A stretch of 64,000 nt of DNA, taken from assembly GCF_002335805.1 (NCBI RefSeq), contig NZ_NISU01000001.1:1186079-1250078 (forward strand), written 5' to 3'. This DNA is from Bacillus sp. FJAT-45350. Its GTDB lineage: Bacteria; Bacillota; Bacilli; Bacillales; NISU01. Of this stretch, positions 1 to 7,997 are shown piece after piece. The notes under the pieces are model-generated. The model was not told the DNA's origin, did not search any database, and was given only the letters and a program-made list of their open reading frames with translations. Every line of letters starts with the position of its first letter. Position 1 is the first letter of the stretch. The position numbers and the translations under genes were made by a program.

Positions 1-226
1 TCTAGAAGGGTATGGAGTTTTATTTAAACCACTTGAAGAAGTGATACCTTTTGAACAAGAAGTATCATTTGAGAAAAAGAATTGCAAAGGAACAAAACCA
101 TTAATAGTTCAAGAAGATATAAGAAATTTTACAGGAAAACAAATCGTTGTTAAACCTGGAACGATCATTACTCCTCTTGCTAAAGACGCAGCAAGAGAAT
201 TAGGGATCGAAATTTCCTTTTTGTAA
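1..226 (+). CDS. PduM/EutQ-like microcompartment protein, C-terminal part (cut by window edge)
   Basis: The reading frame is open from the first codon (base 2) to a TAA at 224-226, so only about the last 74 codons are present. A GTG at 41 could serve as a start, but coding sequence continues upstream, so I read this as a truncated gene. The C-terminus contains QIVVKPGTIITPLAKDAARE, which resembles the end of PduM and a segment of EutQ, both proteins of microcompartment operons. It lies 14 bases before eutN in the same direction, consistent with one operon. Its exact role cannot be set from this fragment; family assignment rests on that motif and the context. Confidence 0.5.
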   Translation, partial: LEGYGVLFKPLEEVIPFEQEVSFEKKNCKGTKPLIVQEDIRNFTGKQIVVKPGTIITPLAKDAARELGIEISFL

Positions 227-240
227 AGGAGGCATGCTGC

Positions 241-519
241 ATGGTCATCGGAACAGTGATAGGTAGCATATGGGCAACAAGAAAAGAAGAAGGCTTAACA
301 GGTGTAAAACTATTAAAAGTAAAAATAAATCACACTCATTCGGGTGATACATGCACTGATTCCGTATTAGTAGCAGTAGATCGAATTGGAGCGGGAACAG
401 GAGATAAAGTCATTGTGACAAGGGGTACACCAGCGTCTAATTTTTGTGATACGCCGCTTCCAATTGATGCGCTTATTATTGGAATTATTGATCTAGAAGA
501 TTCAGAAAGGGTGAAATAA
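241..519 (+). CDS. eutN: EutN/CcmL-family microcompartment vertex protein
   Basis: This 92-residue protein belongs to the EutN/CcmL family, whose pentamers cap the vertices of bacterial microcompartment shells. The N-terminus MVIGTVIGSIWATRKEEGL and the later GAGTGDKVIVTRG segment are characteristic, and the length is typical. An AAAGGAGG ribosome site sits about 8 bases before the ATG. It is followed with one base of spacing by a hexamer gene, so the shell components are translated together. A cysteine near residue 69 (ASNFCDTP) replaces the small residues usually found there. The assignment is firm. Confidence 0.92.
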   Translation: MVIGTVIGSIWATRKEEGLTGVKLLKVKINHTHSGDTCTDSVLVAVDRIGAGTGDKVIVTRGTPASNFCDTPLPIDALIIGIIDLEDSERVK

Positions 520-520
520 A

Positions 521-793
521 TTGGGTATAGCCGTTGGAATGATAGAAACGATTGGCATAGCTAATTCCATAGAGGCAACAGATTTAATGTTGAAAACCTC
601 TGATGTTGTATTATTTCAACAAAATAAAACAGACCCCGCACTAGTAACTACTTTTATTAAAGGTGATGTTAGTGCAGTACTTGAAGCTGTAGAGGTTGGG
701 CGAAAAGTAGCAGAGCGTACGGGGTCTTTAGTGGCTTATTCTGTCATTCCATCTTCTGATAGCCAAACAATAAAACATTTAATTAAGGGATAG
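521..793 (+). CDS. BMC-domain hexameric shell protein (first copy)
   Basis: A single-BMC-domain shell protein of 90 residues that should form the flat hexameric tiles of the compartment. It starts with TTG (521) after an AAAGGGTG site that overlaps the end of eutN. The GMIETIG motif near the N-terminus and the segment GDVSAVLEAVEVGRKVAERT match the EutM/PduA fold. The loop that normally reads K-I-G-S-G and lines the central pore reads N-K-T-D-P-A, so the glycine pore loop is lost and an acidic residue introduced. The C-terminus is short. It is clearly a paralogue of the gene at 7704. Confidence 0.9.
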   Translation: MGIAVGMIETIGIANSIEATDLMLKTSDVVLFQQNKTDPALVTTFIKGDVSAVLEAVEVGRKVAERTGSLVAYSVIPSSDSQTIKHLIKG

Positions 794-824
794 ATTATAA
801 AGAACGAGAGTAGGTGATATTGTT

Positions 825-1166
825 TTGGCAGAAGAAAAAAAGAGGTTTATACAAGAATTTGTACCAGGTAAACAAATAACATTAAGTCATTTGATTGCTA
901 ATCCAAATCCAGAGCTTTACGATAAACTCGGTTTAGAAAATTCAGGAGCGTTAGGAATACTAACTCTTACACCTAGTGAAACGGTAATCATTGCAGGGGA
1001 TTACACTACGAAAGCAGCAAATGTTAAAGTGGGTTTTTTAGATAGATTTACTGGAAGTCTAGTCATATCGGGAAGTGTCTCAGAGGTAGAGACCGCTCTA
1101 ATCGAAGTCAATCGTTTCTTAAGTGACTACTTGGCATATACACCATCGATTGTAACAAAGTCATAG
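825..1166 (+). CDS. eutS: EutS-type microcompartment shell protein
   Basis: A 113-residue shell protein of the EutS family, a circularly permuted BMC-domain protein that forms bent hexamers. The N-terminal IQEFVPGKQITLSHLIANP and the segment KVGFLDRFTGSLVISGSVSE are near-diagnostic. Translation begins at TTG 825, 7 bases after a TAGGTGA site. Length is as usual (about 111). A glycine-containing segment (SGALGIL) lies where bending of the EutS hexamer is known to depend on glycine. It sits between a hexamer gene and eutP in the same direction. Confidence 0.95.
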   Translation: MAEEKKRFIQEFVPGKQITLSHLIANPNPELYDKLGLENSGALGILTLTPSETVIIAGDYTTKAANVKVGFLDRFTGSLVISGSVSEVETALIEVNRFLSDYLAYTPSIVTKS

Positions 1167-1195
1167 TTTTATAGAAGAAGGTGAAGGTGGACTCA

Positions 1196-1693
1196 TTGAA
1201 AAACAGAGCTCTGTTGATTGGATCTGTTGGTGCAGGTAAAACATCACTGACTTTTAAATTGTTGGGGAGGAAAGTAGAACCCCGTAAAACCCAAAGCTTA
1301 CATTTCTATGATTGGATTATTGACTCACCGGGGGAATATTTAGAAAATCCAATGTTCTATAAGAGTATTATGGTAACAGCGTTAGAAGTGACACACATCT
1401 TATTTATTTATGACGCAACTAAAGAAAAAATTTTCTTTCCACCTAGTTTTAGTACAGGGATGAATAAATTAACTATTGGTGTAGTAACTAAATGTGATCA
1501 CAAAGATGCTGATATAAAAAGAGCGCAAATTCATCTCAAGAAAGCAATGCAAACTGGACCGATAGTATGTACATCTTCAGTAAGTGGGCAAGGAATTGAA
1601 GAGTTAAAAGGATTAATTCATTGTTCAAATTATAATGAAATGCGAAAGTATATTACCGGTTTAAAGCAACATGTGGTGACTTTTCATAATTAA
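1196..1693 (+). CDS. eutP: EutP/PduV-family Ras-like GTPase
   Basis: A small P-loop protein of the EutP/PduV family found in microcompartment operons; its precise job is not settled (GTPase-like, with acetate kinase activity reported for some EutP). With a TTG start at 1196 the protein begins MKNRALLIGSVGAGKTSL, placing the P-loop GSVGAGKT at residues 9-16 as in other EutP proteins, and an AAGGTGG site lies 5 bases upstream. A longer form from GTG 1181 has no well-spaced ribosome site. DSPGEY (switch II) and the TKCDH guanine-recognition motif follow. About 165 residues. Confidence 0.88.
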   Translation: MKNRALLIGSVGAGKTSLTFKLLGRKVEPRKTQSLHFYDWIIDSPGEYLENPMFYKSIMVTALEVTHILFIYDATKEKIFFPPSFSTGMNKLTIGVVTKCDHKDADIKRAQIHLKKAMQTGPIVCTSSVSGQGIEELKGLIHCSNYNEMRKYITGLKQHVVTFHN

Positions 1694-1723
1694 CTCTATG
1701 CAACAATAGGAGGGTGAAGGGAT

Positions 1724-3148
1724 ATTTTCGTTAAGGATGAAAGGATAATCAGTGTTGGAATCGATATTGGTTCAAGTACAACAAAAATGATTATTAGTCG
1801 GTTTGTTTTAAAAAATACATCAGGAATGACTAGTGTTCCAAAAATAGAAATTGTCGATAGAGAGATATTATATCAAAGCCCAATCTTTCGAACGCCTTTA
1901 CGATCGTCAACGGAAATAAATACAGATAAAGTAGAAGAAATTATCTGGTCTCAATATGAAGCAGCGAATGTTTCACCGTTAGACGTCCAAACAGGCGCTG
2001 TTATTATTACAGGGGAAACCGCTACGAAATCAAACGCACAAGAAGTGCTACATCAACTTTCCAATAAAGCAGGAGACTTTTTAGTAGCAACAGCGGGTCC
2101 AGACCTTGAAGCGATTATTGCAGCAAAAGGGTCCGGGGTGTATAACGCTTCAAAGAATTCGAGAAAAGTATTTGCAAATATTGATATAGGTGGAGGTACG
2201 ACGAATATTGCAGTGTATCAGCATGGGAAATTGTTAGGGACGTGTGCGTTGCATATAGGAGGAAAATTGATTGAGTTTGAAAATGAATTAATTAGTTATA
2301 TTTCCGATAAAGTAAAACCAACTATCAGTCAGTTAGGGTTATCCCTTAAAGAAGGGAGTGTATTTTCTCCCAAAGATATAAAACAGTTGACTCATTCCCT
2401 TGCCTCTGTCATAGCACGTACACTAAATAATAGCTTGATCAATGAGGATGAATGTCTTTTCGTAGATCAGCCACCAAATTGGAAAAAACAAATTGATGTC
2501 ATTACCTTTTCGGGTGGAGTGGCGGAGTGTATGTATCAAATGGACCGAACATCAATTAATGATAATCAATATGAGGATATAGGAAAGGTTTTGGGAGAGT
2601 CACTTAAAGAAAATAAGGTATTATCGAATTGGGAATGGCGAACACCACATGATGCCTTACGTGCTACGGTACTTGGAGCAGGAACTCAAACAACGAGTAT
2701 TAGTGGAGCTACAATACAAGTAAATTCTACTAAACTACCTATAAAAAATTTACCTGTACATCAAATAGATTGGAATAACAGTATTTCAGAAACTATACCA
2801 ACAATCATTAACGCAATTAAAGAAGGAATAGATTTATATGATCCGTTACGAGAAGGTCAAAATTTTGCATTATATTTAGCTAATTTTCCTCTACTCAATT
2901 TTCGTGAAATACATGATTTATCAGATGCAATTTTAAATAGATATATAGACGACGTCACAAAACCACTTGTCATTGTACTAGAAAAAGACCTTGCTAGAGC
3001 ATTAGGACAATCAATTTTAACAAAAAAACCTAATCAAGAGTGTATTTGTATTGACCAAATCAAAGTAGAACATGGTGATTATTTAGATGTTGGAAAAAAA
3101 CTTCAATCAGGTGTAGTTCCTGTAGTTGTAAAAACATTAGCGTTCTAA
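1724..3148 (+). CDS. eutA: EutA, ethanolamine ammonia-lyase reactivating factor (probable AUU start)
   Basis: EutA is an actin/Hsp70-fold ATPase that reactivates EutBC by exchanging damaged cobalamin. Family motifs include TGAVIITGETATKSNA, NIDIGGGTTNIAVY and TFSGGVAECMY. The first ATG in frame (1787) would remove the essential phosphate-binding strand: in-frame codons upstream read ISVGIDIGSSTTKM. The frame is open back to a TGA at 1715-1717, and between the two there is no ATG, GTG or TTG. An ATT at 1724 lies 10 bases after AGGAGG (1708-1713), giving about 474 residues, close to the usual 467. I infer AUU initiation; a sequence error or an artificially shortened product is the alternative. 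Confidence 0.85.
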   Translation: MFVKDERIISVGIDIGSSTTKMIISRFVLKNTSGMTSVPKIEIVDREILYQSPIFRTPLRSSTEINTDKVEEIIWSQYEAANVSPLDVQTGAVIITGETATKSNAQEVLHQLSNKAGDFLVATAGPDLEAIIAAKGSGVYNASKNSRKVFANIDIGGGTTNIAVYQHGKLLGTCALHIGGKLIEFENELISYISDKVKPTISQLGLSLKEGSVFSPKDIKQLTHSLASVIARTLNNSLINEDECLFVDQPPNWKKQIDVITFSGGVAECMYQMDRTSINDNQYEDIGKVLGESLKENKVLSNWEWRTPHDALRATVLGAGTQTTSISGATIQVNSTKLPIKNLPVHQIDWNNSISETIPTIINAIKEGIDLYDPLREGQNFALYLANFPLLNFREIHDLSDAILNRYIDDVTKPLVIVLEKDLARALGQSILTKKPNQECICIDQIKVEHGDYLDVGKKLQSGVVPVVVKTLAF

Positions 3149-3181
3149 TAATCTAAATGTTCTTGTGTGAGGTGCGTGACT

Positions 3182-4549
3182 GTGAAGCTTACTAAAAGCT
3201 ATTCAGGTGAAAATTATCGATTTACTAATTTGAAAGATTTATTTGCCAAGGCGAATGAAGAGAAATCAGGTGACCGATTAGCTGGAATAGCAGCACAAAC
3301 CGTTCAAGAACGAATTGCTGCGAAAGAACTAGTAAGTGAATTAACTTTAGCGGAAATAAGAAATAACCCTTTGCTCCCGCCTGAAGAAGATGAAGTCTCT
3401 CGAATAATTGAGAATTCGATTAACGAGAGAATCTATGCTTCTATTAAAAACTGGTCAATCGCTGAATTAAGAGAATATCTTCTTTCTAATACAACGAGCA
3501 GTGAAGACTTAAAGAGAATAAGCTATGGCCTAACAAGTGAGATGATCGCCGGTGTAGCTAAAATTATGTCTAATTTAGACTTGGTTTATGCCGCTAATAA
3601 AATCGAAGTTCTGACAAAATGCAATAGTACAATCGGACATAAAGGTACACTCACATCTAGGTTACAACCGAATCACCCAACGGATGATGTCGATGGAATG
3701 CTTGCTTCGTTAAAGGAAGGTCTTTCTTACGGTATAGGTGACGCGGTTATTGGCATAAATCCCGTTGATGATTCTGTTGAAAGTGTAAAGAGATTATTAC
3801 ATGCCACACATGATTTTATTCATGAGTGGAAGATTCCAACCCAAAATTGTGTTTTAGCTCATGTAACTACACAAATGAAAGCAATTCAACAAGGTGCACC
3901 AGCAGACATGATATTTCAAAGTATTGCAGGTACAGAAAAAGCAAATCGTTCGTTTGGGATAACTGCTGATTTATTAAGGGAAGCGAATGAGTTAGCTCGA
4001 AAAGAAGGAACAGGTACAGGACCCGAGCGACTATATTTCGAAACTGGGCAAGGCTCGGAACTATCTGCTGAAGCACATTTTGATGTAGATCAGCTGACAT
4101 TAGAATCTAGGAATTATGGGTTTGCAAGGTGTTTTGACCCTTTTATTGTCAATACGGTTGTGGGCTTTATTGGTCCTGAGTATTTATATAACAATAAACA
4201 GATTATTCGAGCAGGACTTGAAGATCACTTTATGGGGAAAATGCATTTACTCCCTATGGGTGTAGATATTTGTTATACCAACCATGCAAAGGCCGATCAA
4301 AACGATATGGAGGATTTAGGGGTACTGTTAACTGCAGCAGGAGTGAACTTTATTATTGCTACCCCAATGGGGGATGACTGTATGCTGAACTATCAGTCAA
4401 TGAGTTATCATGACATTGCAACATTACGGCAGACAATGAATAGGCAGGCAGCACCAGCATTTCATCAATGGTTAATAGAAATGGGTATTCTCACAAAAGA
4501 AGGTTGGTTGTCCGAATTAGCAGGGGATCCCAGTCTATTCAATCGGTAA
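3182..4549 (+). CDS. eutB: EutB, ethanolamine ammonia-lyase large subunit
   Basis: Large subunit of the adenosylcobalamin-dependent ethanolamine ammonia-lyase, which converts ethanolamine to acetaldehyde and ammonia in the compartment lumen. About 455 residues, as in E. coli (453). Conserved blocks include TSRLQPNHPTDDVDGM, LSYGIGDAVIGINPV, LYFETGQGSELSAEA and NTVVGFIGPEYLYN. I chose the GTG at 3182 (MKLTKSY...), 7 bases after GAGGTG; GTGs at 3167 and 3176 overlap that site. It follows eutA by 33 bases and precedes eutC by 10, and works as an EutB6C6 complex. Confidence 0.97.
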   Translation: MKLTKSYSGENYRFTNLKDLFAKANEEKSGDRLAGIAAQTVQERIAAKELVSELTLAEIRNNPLLPPEEDEVSRIIENSINERIYASIKNWSIAELREYLLSNTTSSEDLKRISYGLTSEMIAGVAKIMSNLDLVYAANKIEVLTKCNSTIGHKGTLTSRLQPNHPTDDVDGMLASLKEGLSYGIGDAVIGINPVDDSVESVKRLLHATHDFIHEWKIPTQNCVLAHVTTQMKAIQQGAPADMIFQSIAGTEKANRSFGITADLLREANELARKEGTGTGPERLYFETGQGSELSAEAHFDVDQLTLESRNYGFARCFDPFIVNTVVGFIGPEYLYNNKQIIRAGLEDHFMGKMHLLPMGVDICYTNHAKADQNDMEDLGVLLTAAGVNFIIATPMGDDCMLNYQSMSYHDIATLRQTMNRQAAPAFHQWLIEMGILTKEGWLSELAGDPSLFNR

Positions 4550-4559
4550 GGGGGAGAAT

Positions 4560-5459
4560 ATGGACGAACAACTTATTGAGAAAGTAACGAGAATGATAGT
4601 AGAGAAATTGTCACATGAGGAGAGCGTTACACAAAGTTTAGTAACAGAAAATCATAAAGAAGAACAGAGTAATGAAGTTTTAACAATAGATTTGCACAAA
4701 AATGAAGAGCTAATTAAAGAAATCAATGGCTTTGAAAAAAATGAAATCGATACAGACGAGTTACAGGAAATGAAAAGAACAACTCCAGCTAGAATTGGTG
4801 TTGGAAGAGCAGGGCCAAGACCAAGGACAAAAACCTGGTTACAATTTCGATACGATCATGCCGCCGCAGTTGACGCTGTTTCGGGAGAAGTAGCGTTGAA
4901 CAAGTTACAATCACTCCAACTATTATCGATACAGACAAAAGCTAATGAACACGAAGTCTATATACGAAGACCGGACTATGGAAGGAGATTATCTGATCAA
5001 GCTAAACAGTTAATAAAGGAGAAATGTGTTCATACACCAGAGGTTCAAATTCTTATCTCAGATGGTTTAAGTTCTAAAGCTATAGAGACGAATGTAGAAG
5101 ATGTTTATTTATCTCTTCAACAATCTTTAAAATTGAAAGGTTATAAATTGGGAACCCCTTTTTATATCGAACGTGGTCGTGTAGCCGTAATGGATGAAGT
5201 TGGTGAAATATTAAGACCAGATGTCATTGTACTATTAATTGGTGAAAGGCCAGGACTTGTTAGTGCTGAGTCATTAAGTGCATATCTATGTTATAAACCG
5301 AGAATGGGGACAACAATTGAAGCTGATCGTATGGTTGTTTCTAATATTCATAAAGGAGGAATCCCTCCAGTTGAAGCAGGAGCCTATATTGGTACTCTCA
5401 TAGAGAAAATACTTAAATATAAAGCTAGTGGATTATCTCTTGTTCAAAAGGAAGAGTAG
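4560..5459 (+). CDS. eutC: EutC, ethanolamine ammonia-lyase small subunit
   Basis: Small subunit of ethanolamine ammonia-lyase, 299 residues (E. coli 295), contributing to the cobalamin site. Recognisable blocks are PARIGVGRAGPRPRTKTWL, FRYDHAAAVDAV, LSDGLSS-like LISDGLSSKA and LLIGERPGLVSAESLSAY. The first ~20 residues (MDEQLIEKVTRMIVEKLS) form an amphipathic helix, followed by an acidic, variable linker to about residue 75; this matches the N-terminal targeting peptide known to load EutBC into microcompartments. A GGGGGAG site precedes the ATG. eutL begins 13 bases after its stop. Confidence 0.96.
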   Translation: MDEQLIEKVTRMIVEKLSHEESVTQSLVTENHKEEQSNEVLTIDLHKNEELIKEINGFEKNEIDTDELQEMKRTTPARIGVGRAGPRPRTKTWLQFRYDHAAAVDAVSGEVALNKLQSLQLLSIQTKANEHEVYIRRPDYGRRLSDQAKQLIKEKCVHTPEVQILISDGLSSKAIETNVEDVYLSLQQSLKLKGYKLGTPFYIERGRVAVMDEVGEILRPDVIVLLIGERPGLVSAESLSAYLCYKPRMGTTIEADRMVVSNIHKGGIPPVEAGAYIGTLIEKILKYKASGLSLVQKEE

Positions 5460-5472
5460 AGGAGATTCTTAT

Positions 5473-6126
5473 ATGAAGCTCATACCTGTTTATGCAGAAA
5501 TACTAGCAATTCGAATAATACCTAATGCGCATCCTCAGATGATTAGCAATTTACAGCTACCATCAAACCATAAAAGTATCGGATTGTTTACGATTACGAT
5601 TGATGATATTGGGATGGTTGCTCTTGATGAAGCAACAAAAAATGCGGATGTAGAAGTGGTCTATAGTCATTCTTTTTATGCAGGGTCTAGCCATAGTTCG
5701 GGGCCATTGTCAGGAGAGTTTATCGGAATCTTATCTGGACCTAATCCTGAAGAAATAAAGAGTGGATTAGAGACAGTGTGCGAGACAGTTAAAAGCAAGG
5801 CATACTTTGAATCTTTTGATCAAGAACATTCACATGTACTTTTTGCTCATGTAATCCCACGTACTGGAAAATTGTTATCACGTGAAGCTGGAATCAAAGA
5901 AGGAGAAGCGATTGCATACCTAATTGCTCCACCCCTTGAAGCAATGATTGGTATTGATGCCGCCTTAAAAGCTGCTTCTGTTGAGTTATCCACTTTGTTT
6001 AAACCACCTTCAGAAACGAATTTTGCAGGAGGTCTTGTCACTGGCTCACAGTCTTCTTGCGTTGCTGCAGCGGAAGCGTTTCGAGAAACTGTTATGAGTG
6101 TAGCTAATAAGCCGAAACAACTTTAA
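5473..6126 (+). CDS. eutL: EutL, trimeric tandem-BMC shell protein
   Basis: EutL is a tandem-BMC-domain protein that forms pseudohexameric trimers with a gated central pore. The product of 217 residues starts at ATG 5473 (MKLIPVYAEILAIRIIPNA) behind AGAGGAGAT; an upstream in-frame ATG at 5428 lies inside eutC and lacks a site. Conserved stretches include IGLFTITIDDIGMVALDEAT, SGEFIGILSGPNPEE and AYLIAPPLEAMIGIDAALKA, one in each BMC repeat. Length equals the family norm (219). Confidence 0.95.
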   Translation: MKLIPVYAEILAIRIIPNAHPQMISNLQLPSNHKSIGLFTITIDDIGMVALDEATKNADVEVVYSHSFYAGSSHSSGPLSGEFIGILSGPNPEEIKSGLETVCETVKSKAYFESFDQEHSHVLFAHVIPRTGKLLSREAGIKEGEAIAYLIAPPLEAMIGIDAALKAASVELSTLFKPPSETNFAGGLVTGSQSSCVAAAEAFRETVMSVANKPKQL

Positions 6127-6143
6127 CAGGAGGGGGATGCGGA

Positions 6144-7667
6144 ATGAGTTTTGATAAGGATCTACAATCTATCCAAGAGATGAGAGAAGCTCTAAAAACT
6201 GCGCATGAAGCGCAAAAAATATATGCACAATTCTCACAGGAACAAGTCGATCGTATAGTTCAGCATGTTGCAGATGTTACTTATAAAGAATCCAAACGAT
6301 TAGCTGAACTTGCTGTGAAGGAAACAAAAATGGGGATTGCTGCACATAAGACTATAAAAAATGAAGTTAGTTCACGTGCTGTATTCGAATCGATTAAAGA
6401 TGAAAAAACAATAGGAATTATTCAACATAATCCGGATACAAAAGTAACTGATATAGCCTATCCATTTGGAGTTGTAGCTGCCATAATTCCTACAACAAAC
6501 CCTACCTCTACGGCAATATTCAAAACTCTAATCTCGTTAAAAAGTGGGAATGGAGTAGTCGCTAGTCCCCATCCAAGAGCCGTTCATTGTACAACGGAAG
6601 CCTTAAAAGTATGTAGTGAAGCTGCGATTGAAGCTGGGGCACCAGCTGGGCTAATAGGTTGGATTAGTAACCCTACATTAGAAACAACTACTCAATTAAT
6701 GAAACATAAATTGACGAATGTTATCTTGGCTACGGGTGGTGTCGGTCTAGTAAGAGCAGCCTATAGTTCAAGTAAACCTGCATATGGCGTCGGACCTGGT
6801 AATGTACCGGCGTATATTGAGAAAACAGCTAATGTAGCAAAAGCAGTGAAACATATAGTAGATAGCAAAACGTTTGATAATGGAACGATATGTGCCACGG
6901 AGCAAGCAATCGTTGTTGATCAAAAGGTAAAAGACATGACCATCCGAGAGTTAAAAAATAATAAAGCATATTTTGTAGAAGGAGAAGAAAAGAAAAAGAT
7001 TGAAAAAATAATTTCTCCTTCTATAAATACTTTAAATCCTAATATAGTAGGAAAATCTGCGAGAGAAATAGCTGAAATGGCTGGAATCAGCGTCCCAATT
7101 GAAACGACTGTCATCATTGCTGAGGAAGAGCGACTCGAAAAGAATGCTCCGTTTGCCATTGAAAAATTGTCACCAATACTTGGGTTATTTACTGCATCTA
7201 ATCAAGAAAAAGCAAAAGAGATTTGTCTAGGTCTTCTAAATCTAGGTGGAAGAGGCCACACACTATCGATTCATACACAATCAGAAGAAATGGCAAATGA
7301 ATATGCTCTTGAAATGCCTGTTTCGAGAATTTTAGTAAATACGTTATCGTCCATAGGGGCAGTTGGTGGAACAACAGGGTTAATCCCTTCCTTTACACTA
7401 GGGTGTGGGTCGTATGGTGGTAACATAACAGCTGATAATATTTCTGCTCGCCATTTAATCAATATAAAGCATTTAGCTTATGGCATTAAAGAAGTTACGT
7501 TATCTAAAGAGGTTGAAACAACGACTAAATTAGATGAGGAAAAAGATGATGAAATACAAAAAGTAGTAGATAAAGTACTTGAAAATATTCAAATAAAAAA
7601 ACATGTAATTAATAAAAACGACCTTACTCTTTTAGTACAAAAAGTGGTTTCTCAGATTCAACAGTAG
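6144..7667 (+). CDS. eutE: EutE/PduP-type CoA-acylating aldehyde dehydrogenase
   Basis: CoA-acylating acetaldehyde dehydrogenase that oxidises acetaldehyde to acetyl-CoA with NAD+. The catalytic cysteine is C250 in FDNGTICATEQ; YPFGVVAAIIPTTNPTSTAI and ATGGVGLVRAAYSSSKPA are typical of the EutE/PduP group. It has 507 residues, about 40 more than E. coli EutE. The excess is a C-terminal tail after about residue 455: a charged linker and a terminal helix (NDLTLLVQKVVSQIQQ) with the alternating hydrophobic pattern of a lumen-targeting peptide. I infer C-terminal encapsulation. An AGGAGGGGG site precedes the ATG. Confidence 0.93.
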   Translation: MSFDKDLQSIQEMREALKTAHEAQKIYAQFSQEQVDRIVQHVADVTYKESKRLAELAVKETKMGIAAHKTIKNEVSSRAVFESIKDEKTIGIIQHNPDTKVTDIAYPFGVVAAIIPTTNPTSTAIFKTLISLKSGNGVVASPHPRAVHCTTEALKVCSEAAIEAGAPAGLIGWISNPTLETTTQLMKHKLTNVILATGGVGLVRAAYSSSKPAYGVGPGNVPAYIEKTANVAKAVKHIVDSKTFDNGTICATEQAIVVDQKVKDMTIRELKNNKAYFVEGEEKKKIEKIISPSINTLNPNIVGKSAREIAEMAGISVPIETTVIIAEEERLEKNAPFAIEKLSPILGLFTASNQEKAKEICLGLLNLGGRGHTLSIHTQSEEMANEYALEMPVSRILVNTLSSIGAVGGTTGLIPSFTLGCGSYGGNITADNISARHLINIKHLAYGIKEVTLSKEVETTTKLDEEKDDEIQKVVDKVLENIQIKKHVINKNDLTLLVQKVVSQIQQ

Positions 7668-7703
7668 AACTATTGCTTAATAGTGCTTAAGGTGGTGTAA
7701 AAA

Positions 7704-7985
7704 TTGAGTGAAGCTCTTGGAATGATAGAAACAAGAGGATTGATTGCTTCCATTGAAGCAGCAGATGCTATGTTGAAAGCAACAGACGTGAAACTCATTA
7801 ATCAAGAAAAAGTAGATGCTGCCCTAGTTACCATTTTAATAGAAGGAGACGTTAGTGCAGTTCAAGCAGCGATCGAAACAGGGAAGGAAGCAGCCGAACG
7901 GGTTGGGACTGTCGTTTCTACTTTTGTCATTCCTCATCCAGATGTAGAGACTAAAAAGCTTATTAAAAAATACTCAAAAAAATAG
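7704..7985 (+). CDS. eutM: BMC-domain hexameric shell protein (second copy, EutM-like)
   Basis: A 93-residue single-BMC-domain shell protein starting at TTG 7704 after AAGGTGGTG. SEALGMIETRGLIASIEAAD and GDVSAVQAAIETGKEAAERV are typical of EutM/PduA hexamers. As in the first copy, the pore loop lacks the usual I-G-S-G or I-G-G-G and reads E-K-V-D-A-A. The two hexamers are about half identical, so they are distinct paralogues, not a recent duplication. It lies between the aldehyde dehydrogenase and malate dehydrogenase genes. Confidence 0.92.
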   Translation: MSEALGMIETRGLIASIEAADAMLKATDVKLINQEKVDAALVTILIEGDVSAVQAAIETGKEAAERVGTVVSTFVIPHPDVETKKLIKKYSKK

Positions 7986-7997
7986 GAGGATATTCTG

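Noticed and set aside
1787-3148. eutA starting at ATG 1787
   Set aside because: It would delete the conserved nucleotide-binding strand encoded immediately upstream, and no ribosome site is properly spaced for it.
3867-4100. Minus-strand reading frame inside eutB
   Set aside because: Lies wholly within a strongly conserved gene, has no ribosome site and no family resemblance; a shadow frame.
6920-7462. Antisense frames in the aldehyde dehydrogenase gene
   Set aside because: Composition is that of the opposite strand of a conserved gene; no initiation signals.
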